Source: Ferrimicrobium sp.
GTDB lineage: Bacteria > Actinomycetota > Acidimicrobiia > Acidimicrobiales > Acidimicrobiaceae
Direction: 5' to 3'
NCBI GenBank assembly: GCA_027365375.1
Contig: DAHXNM010000145.1
Span: 1-12,526 of the forward strand
DNA length: 12,526 nt
A program made the position numbers and the translations under genes. A model generated the notes under the pieces. It searched no databases, was not told where the DNA came from, and worked only from the letters and a program-made list of their open reading frames with translations. Shown piece by piece: positions 5,395 to 11,128 of this stretch (the first letter of the stretch is position 1; every line of letters starts with the position of its first letter).

Positions 5395-7344
5395 ATGGCA
5401 ATTGACATGACGCCAGCCGCCGGGGTCGGTGCTCCAACCGATCTCGAGGCTCGAGGCCTCAAAGCCGCCAAGCCGTGGTTTACGGGCAACCTGTTGACTG
5501 CTCTCATTGGTGGAGCAATCGGCTATGCCTTCGGCCATTGGCTTGGTAACGCCATTGCTTCGAACTACTCGGTCGTGGCGAGTGGTGCCCAAAATGAGGT
5601 GGCGATCTACCTCTCGCTGATCATTGGTTGTGTCGGCTGGTTCGTTGGGCTTGGGACCTTTAACTATCCGATTCAGAAGCTGTTAGGACTCGAGCCTATC
5701 GATCCTCCGAAGAGTGAGAAGCGGACGTTCCTGGAGCATTTCAGTTATTCGACAGATCACAAGGTCGTGGGAGTTCAGTACCTTTTCGGTATGTTGCTCT
5801 ACTTCCTCGTTGCAGGGCTGTTGGCACTCGGTATTCGCACCGAGTTGCTCTCCCCGGTGAACCATATTTGGGCGCCGGATACCTACATCGAGATAGTGGG
5901 TGAGCATGGCACCATGATGATGATGATGATGACCTCTGTTATCATGGGTCCATTCGGTAACTACCTGATTCCACTCATGATTGGGTCTAAGAAGATGGCC
6001 TTTCCCCGGCTCGAGGCTGCCTCGTTCTGGTTTACGGTTCCGTCCTTCTTGATCCTTCTGTCTGCTCTATGGCAGGGCGGTTTCCAGTCCGGTTGGACCG
6101 GTTATGCCCCGCTCTCGATTCAAGGAGGTCCGGGTCAGAGCGACTATGATGTCGCCTTCGCCTTGATGGGTTTCTCGATGATCTGTGCCTCAATCAACAT
6201 GGTGGCTACGATCATTAACTACCGTGCTCCTGGATTGCGCTGGTCAAGGATGCCTATCCTTGCTTGGGGTATGATAACGGTGGCCTTCACCATGTTGTTA
6301 TCGGTGCCGGTCCTCATTGATGGGCTCTATGTCATGAGCCTTGACCGAGGAGTTCGTACTGCGATGCTCTATGCAGGGCATGGAGGTAGCTCCTTCCTTT
6401 GGGAGAACCTGTTTTGGTTCTTTGGCCATCCGGAGGTCTACCTGCTAGCGTTGCCTGGATTCGCGCTTACTGTTGAGTTGTTGCCGGTCTTCGCTCGCAA
6501 GCCAGTGTTTGCGTTAAAGACCTCTACTGCGGGACTCATCGGTGTGGCGGTATTGAGTTTCTTCGTGTGGCAACATCACCTGTTCATGTCTGGTATGAAC
6601 CCGGATATGCGGCCGTTGTTCATGTTGACCACTGAGTTGATCTCTATTCCGACAGGCTTCCTCTACCTTGTGGCTATGGGTACTGTTTGGAGAGGTAAGA
6701 TCCGCTTTGAGGTTCCAATGCTCTTCCTATTGGCAGTGTTCTGGAACTTCCTCTGGGGTGGCGTCACTGGCGTCTACAACTCTGACGTTCCGGTGGATGC
6801 GCTGGTGCATGGAAGCTTCTTCGTCATGGCACACTTCCACTTCACGATTATGGGTCAGCTGATGTTCGCAGTCTTTGCCGGGGTGTACTACTACACACCG
6901 TTAATCTTCGGTATTAGGTTGAACGACAAGCTTGGGAAGATCAGTTTCTGGATCATCTTCGTGGCCTTCAACTCGACCTTCCTGCCGTTGTTCATGATCG
7001 GACTGCTCGGACAGCCTCGACGTGTGTTCGAGTACGCCGTGCGTTTGCAGCACCTGAACCAATGGGTCTCGATATCTGCTTACGTTCTCGGTTTCGGTAT
7101 CCTGTTGTACGTGATCAACCTGATATGGTCGCTCGCGGTCACCAGGACACCTGCTGGGCCGAATCCGTGGGAGTCCCGTGGGTTGGAGTGGCAGGTTGGC
7201 TACCCAGTACCACGTGACAACTTCATCAAGATTCCGGTCGTACATCGTGATCCCTATGGTTATGGCACCGGCGATGATACGCCAGTAGCTGACTTGAATC
7301 CTGTTGGCGATAAGGCCGCAGTAGTGACGGGAGGTGATGCATAG
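5395..7344 (+). CDS. coxA: Cytochrome c oxidase subunit I (heme a / heme a3–CuB)
   Basis: The catalytic subunit that reduces O2 to water. It has 649 residues. The metal ligands are present: H171 (GEHGTM) and H482 for the low-spin heme, H480 for heme a3, and H345, H394 and H395 for CuB. The HPEVY motif gives E347 and the cross-linking Y349. The C-terminal GLEWQVGYPVP and NPW motifs are typical. About 100 residues with two extra predicted helices (about 32-55, 69-89) precede the usual STDHK start. The proton-channel residues look changed: K200 where the D-channel Asp sits in MAFPR, E207 for the usual Asn, and L423 in place of the K-channel Lys in PTGxK. A run of six Met codons follows H171. AAGGAG sits in the 13-base gap after coxB. 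Heme type is not shown by sequence, but the neighbouring ctaB fits a heme O or A enzyme. Confidence 0.97.
   Translation: MAIDMTPAAGVGAPTDLEARGLKAAKPWFTGNLLTALIGGAIGYAFGHWLGNAIASNYSVVASGAQNEVAIYLSLIIGCVGWFVGLGTFNYPIQKLLGLEPIDPPKSEKRTFLEHFSYSTDHKVVGVQYLFGMLLYFLVAGLLALGIRTELLSPVNHIWAPDTYIEIVGEHGTMMMMMMTSVIMGPFGNYLIPLMIGSKKMAFPRLEAASFWFTVPSFLILLSALWQGGFQSGWTGYAPLSIQGGPGQSDYDVAFALMGFSMICASINMVATIINYRAPGLRWSRMPILAWGMITVAFTMLLSVPVLIDGLYVMSLDRGVRTAMLYAGHGGSSFLWENLFWFFGHPEVYLLALPGFALTVELLPVFARKPVFALKTSTAGLIGVAVLSFFVWQHHLFMSGMNPDMRPLFMLTTELISIPTGFLYLVAMGTVWRGKIRFEVPMLFLLAVFWNFLWGGVTGVYNSDVPVDALVHGSFFVMAHFHFTIMGQLMFAVFAGVYYYTPLIFGIRLNDKLGKISFWIIFVAFNSTFLPLFMIGLLGQPRRVFEYAVRLQHLNQWVSISAYVLGFGILLYVINLIWSLAVTRTPAGPNPWESRGLEWQVGYPVPRDNFIKIPVVHRDPYGYGTGDDTPVADLNPVGDKAAVVTGGDA
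5914..5931 (+). repeat. (ATG)6 trinucleotide repeat inside coxA
   Basis: Six identical ATG codons in a row encode Met174-Met179, directly after the heme a ligand H171 and two residues. All six are the only Met codon, so coding constraint alone explains the DNA identity; still, it is a perfect microsatellite that could change length in frame. Confidence 0.95.
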
Positions 7345-8003
7345 TGGCGACCGATGTTCAATCAGCTGATGCACAGCCAGTGATCGATGAGGAGCAGTAC
7401 TACCATGATGCCCAGCTTGGGGCGTTATGGACGGCGTCACGTACCCTCATCCCAGTGGTCGCAGCTGCCTTTGGTGGCATCTACTTTGCCTACTTCTACC
7501 TGAGGTCCCTGAACTCGAATGGGCTCTGGGATCCACACGGGCAGACGGCATCGAAGATTATCGGGCTCGCAGTGCTGTTGTTAGTAGTCGCTGGGACTGC
7601 GTTGCAACTGATGGCGTCGAGGAGACTTCGTCGTGGTTTCAGTACCGACTTCATCGTCGGTACTGCAGCCAACGTGTTGCTCCTCGTTATCGCGACTGGT
7701 CTACAGATCTGGGAGCTAACACGGCTTCCATTTCCACCAGCTGCTAGTGGTTATGCGGGCGTGTTCATCGCCTTCGCGCCGATCAACGCACTCTGCATAG
7801 GTCTGAGCGCCTATTGGATGTTTACGTTGATGATGCGGGGGATTCGAAGCTATAGCTTCTATCGTGCAGACGGCGGTATTGGGGTCTCGGCCCATCGTGC
7901 TGCTGAGAACTTCAGGGCTAACCTAGACGGCTTCGGCGCCTATGGCATATTCTTTATGCTTCTGTCGATTCTGTCCTGGTACCTGTTTTATGTGCTGCAC
8001 TAG
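7344..8003 (+). CDS. coxC: Cytochrome c oxidase subunit III (heme-copper oxidase subunit III family)
   Basis: A 219-residue membrane protein starting with GTG whose first base is the last base of the coxA stop (TAGTG). Five hydrophobic helices are seen (about 34-54, 70-90, 103-123, 137-163, 198-218), the reduced set found in many bacterial subunit III proteins rather than seven. The first helix, ending in FAYFYLR, resembles the subunit III pattern. Subunit III has no redox centres and is thought to stabilise subunit I and its proton uptake. The call depends as much on its place after coxA as on sequence similarity. No clear copper or heme ligand motif is seen. The 97 bases after it (8004-8100) hold no gene that I can support. 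Confidence 0.8.
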   Translation: MATDVQSADAQPVIDEEQYYHDAQLGALWTASRTLIPVVAAAFGGIYFAYFYLRSLNSNGLWDPHGQTASKIIGLAVLLLVVAGTALQLMASRRLRRGFSTDFIVGTAANVLLLVIATGLQIWELTRLPFPPAASGYAGVFIAFAPINALCIGLSAYWMFTLMMRGIRSYSFYRADGGIGVSAHRAAENFRANLDGFGAYGIFFMLLSILSWYLFYVLH

Positions 8004-8100
8004 ACGGGCGTTGTAGTTCGATATTCGTTGGTATGGCGATTAAGGAACCGGAGAGAAGAGTAGTGGAGAGCCAGAGAGCGAGTTGGGAGGTAGTTGGTAG

Positions 8101-8892
8101 ATGGTTTCATTCGTGATCGTTAGCCTCCTCTCGCTCTCGTGCCTTGTAAAGGGTGGGCTCATTGTTCGTGAAGCTGGTGGTATTCGTGGGATAAGAGGTC
8201 GCCTTGGTTTGGCCATCGTGGCCTTGGGTGTCATAATGGATCCCTTTGCGATCGACTACGCTGCTCGTTCTCTTTGGTTCCATTCGCTGTTGTTAGTGGT
8301 TGCTGCACTCTGGCTCATCTTGGTTGTACTTTCCCAGGAGGTCATACGTGGTATCGATCACATCAAGGATCGTGGTCGGTTGGCGGTGTTGGGCCTGCAG
8401 TGGGTCTGGGGCATCGTCGTGTTGCAGGACATATTGCTCTGGGTAGGTTTCCAGGTAGGGTTCGAGCGCTTGGCTGTCCGTGAGCCGATTGTGTTGGCAT
8501 TGCTCACTTACGTAGAGGTAGCGACCTCAGGGGCAGTTGTCTATCTGCTTTCTGGCGACGGGCGGCCTCGGGTCACTCATGTCAGACAGGTTATCATCGC
8601 CTGGTCTTCTGCAATGGTGATCATGGCCTTAGGTGTCTCGCTGGGGTTATCGGGTCCGTGGTTTGGGTTTTTATCCGGCTCGGCTGCCGCGCTCCACCAG
8701 GTGACAGAGCAACAGATCTCGGCGGCGATAATCGTCATTTTGGGCGGCGCTCCTTGGTTCTTGATTGGTACTCAGAAAATGCGACTATGGTTGGAGTCTG
8801 AGGAGCGTGAGCCGGTAGTAGGTTTTGCCTCCCCTGTACAACGCTTTGGGCGTTCTGTTAAGGTCAACCAGGTGAGACGGGGGCGGTCTTGA
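8101..8892 (+). CDS. Polytopic membrane protein, probable CtaG-like oxidase assembly factor
   Basis: A 263-residue protein with about six or seven hydrophobic helices and a short basic tail (about 247-263). An in-frame stop lies directly before the ATG at 8101, and GGGAGG (8085-8090) precedes it, so the start is firm. Two features suggest the caa3-type CtaG family, which helps insert CuB: an LWFHSLLLVVAALW helix (H61) that resembles the family's histidine-containing helix, and an EQQISAAIIVILGG stretch (203-216) followed by a WLESEE end. These parallel the DQQLAGLIMWxPGG…W…EE pattern of CtaG. The similarity is distant, and several usual His and Met residues are missing. Location after coxC supports an oxidase assembly role. 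It could instead be an accessory subunit. Confidence 0.5.
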   Translation: MVSFVIVSLLSLSCLVKGGLIVREAGGIRGIRGRLGLAIVALGVIMDPFAIDYAARSLWFHSLLLVVAALWLILVVLSQEVIRGIDHIKDRGRLAVLGLQWVWGIVVLQDILLWVGFQVGFERLAVREPIVLALLTYVEVATSGAVVYLLSGDGRPRVTHVRQVIIAWSSAMVIMALGVSLGLSGPWFGFLSGSAAALHQVTEQQISAAIIVILGGAPWFLIGTQKMRLWLESEEREPVVGFASPVQRFGRSVKVNQVRRGRS

Positions 8893-8893
8893 A

Positions 8894-8908
8894 GGGAGGT
8901 GAATGATG
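8894..8908 (+). promoter_or_regulatory. Shine-Dalgarno that marks a small gene
   Basis: GGGAGGTGA (8894-8902) is a near-perfect ribosome binding site, beginning 2 bases after the preceding stop codon. Two adjacent ATG codons follow, at 8903 and 8906. Spacing from GGAGG is 3 and 6 bases, so the second is preferred. Confidence 0.75.
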
Positions 8909-9031
8909 TTCGGAAGTGTAACTGGTTATACAGCTGGCGCTGATATGACCTTTGCTATCCCGCTAGGTATCTTTGCTGTGTCGGTGCTCTATGGGTTTTT
9001 CGCAAGGAAGAAGCTGACTAGGCGCCGTTAG
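8906..9031 (+). CDS. Small single-helix membrane protein of the oxidase operon (41 aa)
   Basis: A short gene that length cut-offs would miss. From ATG 8906 it encodes 41 residues ending at TAG. An N-terminal polar segment with a GYTAGADM stretch is followed by one hydrophobic helix (about residues 15-32, IPLGIFAVSVLYGFF) and a strongly basic end, ARKKLTRRR, so the C-terminus should be cytoplasmic. It has a strong ribosome binding site, lies 13 bases after the CtaG-like gene and just before the terminator. This shape resembles small accessory subunits of terminal oxidases (subunit IV, CcoQ, CydX classes) and sits where coxD lies in the Acidithiobacillus rus operon. I recognise no specific family. 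If the ATG at 8903 is used, the protein has 42 residues. Confidence 0.72.
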   Translation: MFGSVTGYTAGADMTFAIPLGIFAVSVLYGFFARKKLTRRR

Positions 9032-9048
9032 GCTTAGGCGATGTGTTC

Positions 9049-9085
9049 GAGGGCTCCGGGTAATCCCGGGGCCCTCCGCCGTTTT
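9049..9085 (+). terminator. Intrinsic terminator after the oxidase operon
   Basis: A 12-base-pair stem (9049-9060 with 9065-9076) closes a TAAT loop. All pairs are Watson-Crick except one G-U. The arms read GAGGGCTCCGGG and CCCGGGGCCCTC. A TTTT run (9082-9085) follows 5 bases later. The stem is very stable, but the U-tract is short and offset. It starts 17 bases after the small gene's stop. Confidence 0.85.
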
Positions 9086-9201
9086 CGTGGCTTTGCCGCA
9101 GTCCGTCAGCAGATAGTTCGGTTTCTTCTTATCTCCTCGGGTGGGCTGTGTTGGGTAGGGTCGGAGTCGTCTGTTTTGGAGGATAGATTCGTCGCTGCGA
9201 T

Positions 9202-9207
9202 TAGGAT
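9202..9207 (+). promoter_or_regulatory. Possible -10 element for the pyr operon
   Basis: TAGGAT matches the -10 pattern common in actinobacteria and lies 20 bases before the PyrR hairpin. No matching -35 is seen at 16-18 bases upstream. The remaining bases from 9086 to 9201 show no other clear signal. Confidence 0.25.
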
Positions 9208-9222
9208 CGTTACCACCGTTAA

Positions 9223-9253
9223 CCGTGTCCTGTGAGGCTCGGACGGAAGGAGG
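9223..9253 (+). promoter_or_regulatory. Probable PyrR-binding RNA hairpin next to the pyrR ribosome binding site
   Basis: GTCC (9227-9230) pairs with GGAC (9241-9244) across TGTGAGGCTC. CC (9223-9224) pairs with GG (9245-9246), leaving GT (9225-9226) as an internal bulge. The GTCCxGxGAGGCT string matches the core of the PyrR-binding loop known from Bacillus pyr leaders, with its bulged stem and GAGG loop. The pyrR Shine-Dalgarno AGGAGG (9248-9253) follows at once, and there is no terminator hairpin between. UMP-bound PyrR is therefore expected to block ribosome access, as reported for mycobacteria, rather than act by attenuation. The motif is visible; the mechanism is inferred. Confidence 0.68.
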
Positions 9254-9256
9254 ATC

Positions 9257-9787
9257 GTGGCCCGCAGTTCGGTAATCCTAGATGAGGCAGAGGTCGAGCG
9301 GATGATCGCTCGTATGGCCCATGAGATCCTCGAACGCCTTCAGCGAGTAGCGTCGCTCGGATCGAATCCGCTCTCGGTGATAGGGATCCGGACCGGTGGT
9401 ATCTGGTTGGGACGGAGGCTGTGTGAGCGGCTGGTCGAGTATGCGAGACTCGAGATAGCGTTCTCTGAGGTCAGTATCTCCTCTTTCCGCGATGACCGCC
9501 CACGTACCGCGGTAGTCGATGCAGCTGGTATTGACCAGCGGCTTCCTGTCGAAGGAGGAGTGGTTATCCTCGTCGATGATGTTATTCAGAGTGGGCGTAC
9601 GGCTCGAGCTGCTTTGGAGGCGATCCTCTCTAGCTATCGTCCGGAGTTGATTCAACTCGCGGTGCTTGTGGATAGAGGGCATCGCGAGCTTCCTATAAGT
9701 CCTGATTATGTCGGGAAAAACCTTCCGTCTGCGTTGTCTGAGTACGTGGCGGTTACACCCCACGGTGTTACCATCCATCGAGCCTAA
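9257..9787 (+). CDS. pyrR: Bifunctional pyr operon RNA-binding regulator / uracil phosphoribosyltransferase PyrR
   Basis: PyrR senses uridine nucleotides and binds pyr mRNA; many homologues also convert uracil and PRPP to UMP. It has 176 residues, the normal length. The start is GTG, with AGGAGG 3 bases upstream. The N-terminal VILDEAEVERMIARMAHEILER matches the family's first helices. The PRPP loop is ILVDDVIQSGRT (104-115), where the usual YTGRT is QSGRT. The segment LVDRGHRELPISPDYVGKNLP (137-157) is a strong signature. pyrC begins 12 bases after its stop. A probable target RNA hairpin lies directly upstream, which fits autoregulation. Confidence 0.95.
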   Translation: MARSSVILDEAEVERMIARMAHEILERLQRVASLGSNPLSVIGIRTGGIWLGRRLCERLVEYARLEIAFSEVSISSFRDDRPRTAVVDAAGIDQRLPVEGGVVILVDDVIQSGRTARAALEAILSSYRPELIQLAVLVDRGHRELPISPDYVGKNLPSALSEYVAVTPHGVTIHRA

Positions 9788-9799
9788 GGAGTCCTTCTT

Positions 9800-11128
9800 A
9801 TGCGTACCCTGTTCGCTGGTGGCATCGTCTTTGTTGGAGGACGATTCTGTCGTGCTGATCTCCTTATGGAGGAGACAAGAGTCCTGGCGGTCGATCGAGG
9901 TTTGGATAGGTCCGACGTCGATAGGGTGATCGACTGCGAGGCCAGAGTGATTGCACCAACCTTTATAGATCTTCACACCCACCTTCGCTACCCAGGAGTA
10001 GATGAAGACGATGATCCGACCTCGATCGCTCGAGCTGCATTGGTTGGTGGCTATGGCGTCATCGTCTCGATGGCGAATACTTGGCCTCCGATAGATCGGG
10101 TAGGGCGATGGCAGGAGGCGAGTGCGCGTTTCGCTACCCTCCCGATTGAGGTCGTTCAGGCTGCGACAGTGACACTTGGCCGAGAAGGGCAGAGGTTGGT
10201 TGATTTCGAGCGTTTAGCCGAGGCTGGTGTTGAGATCTTTAGTGATGATGGGTCTGGTATTCAAGATAGCGGGGTCATGCGCCAGGCGCTAGTGGCGTCT
10301 GCGGAGTTTGGGGTTCTCATAGCCCAGCATGCAGAGGATGCCTCGCTCGCTGTGGGTGGGGTTGTCAATGACGGAGTGGTGGCTGATAGCCTCGGGGTAG
10401 CCTCGATCCCTGAGGTCGCGGAGTCGGCGATGGTCGCCAGAGATATCGAGTTGCTAAAGGGTATACCTGGACGCCTCCATCTCCAGCATGTGAGCGCACG
10501 TGAGTCGTTGAATCTCTTTCGGCAAGCCAAGCGAGAGGGTTTGCGGATCTCGGCTGAGGTGACGCCTCACCACCTATTGCTTCCAGATACTCGTGTGTTG
10601 GGTGGCGATACCAGGTTCAAAGTGAACCCGCCTTTGCGTTCCATCCCGACTCAGATGGCTCTGCTGCAAGGGGTGTTAGATGGTAGTTTCGATGCCGTTG
10701 CCACCGATCATGCTCCCCATCCTGAGTCGAGAAAACGAGGGTCTTATGAAGAAGCTGCCTTTGGGATGATTGGTATCTCCGAGGCGATGGCAGCGACATG
10801 GACGGCGCTGTGGCGCACGATTGGGTCTGGCGAGAGAGGAGAGCTCGGATCTGATTTGGCTTCACCTGAGTGGGTCGCCTTTGGAAGCTTGCTTTCGTGT
10901 TTGACCTCCGGGCCTGCGGAGATACTCGGGCGTTCGAGCCGACTGGCACCACAGGCAGTCGCTGATCTTGTGGTTATCGATCCAAGCGCTGCGCCCAGGG
11001 AGGTCCCAAGCCGGTTGTATAGGTCAGGGAACTCTCCATATCTTGGAGAGACGTTGGTCGGGCGAGTTGATGACGTCTTTCTCGAGGGCAGACAGGTCGT
11101 TGGTGAAGGCGAGGTCATCGATGGGTGA
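9800..11128 (+). CDS. pyrC: Dihydroorotase (type I)
   Basis: Catalyses cyclisation of N-carbamoyl-L-aspartate to dihydroorotate in the cytosol, the third step of UMP synthesis. It has 442 residues, slightly longer than the usual 420-430. The amidohydrolase metal ligands are visible: H59 and H61 in IDLHTHLR, an Asp of FSDDG (D149/D150) at the bridging position of type I enzymes, H177 (AQHAED), H230 (LQHVS) and D303 (ATDHAPH). KVNPPLR (274-280) is the typical substrate-loop sequence. HTHLR is followed by YPG rather than the usual EPG, and MANTWPP replaces the common MPNTxPP. The ATG at 9800 follows TAAGGAG, 13-19 bases upstream of which pyrR ends. In many actinobacteria pyrB sits between pyrR and pyrC and its product associates with PyrC; it is missing here. 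Confidence 0.95.
   Translation: MRTLFAGGIVFVGGRFCRADLLMEETRVLAVDRGLDRSDVDRVIDCEARVIAPTFIDLHTHLRYPGVDEDDDPTSIARAALVGGYGVIVSMANTWPPIDRVGRWQEASARFATLPIEVVQAATVTLGREGQRLVDFERLAEAGVEIFSDDGSGIQDSGVMRQALVASAEFGVLIAQHAEDASLAVGGVVNDGVVADSLGVASIPEVAESAMVARDIELLKGIPGRLHLQHVSARESLNLFRQAKREGLRISAEVTPHHLLLPDTRVLGGDTRFKVNPPLRSIPTQMALLQGVLDGSFDAVATDHAPHPESRKRGSYEEAAFGMIGISEAMAATWTALWRTIGSGERGELGSDLASPEWVAFGSLLSCLTSGPAEILGRSSRLAPQAVADLVVIDPSAAPREVPSRLYRSGNSPYLGETLVGRVDDVFLEGRQVVGEGEVIDG

Noticed and set aside
8033..8116. A 27-codon frame starting MAIKEPERR that overlaps the start of the CtaG-like gene.
   Set aside because: No Shine-Dalgarno sequence and no hydrophobic or recognisable segment. The next gene has its own good ribosome binding site.
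9041..9235. A 64-codon plus-strand frame between the oxidase and pyr operons.
   Set aside because: It runs through the terminator hairpin and into the PyrR hairpin, has no ribosome binding site and resembles no protein.
10968..11120. Further upstream extension of the carA frame into pyrC.
   Set aside because: It would overlap pyrC by over 150 bases, while the ATG at 11121 gives a normal short coupled overlap.
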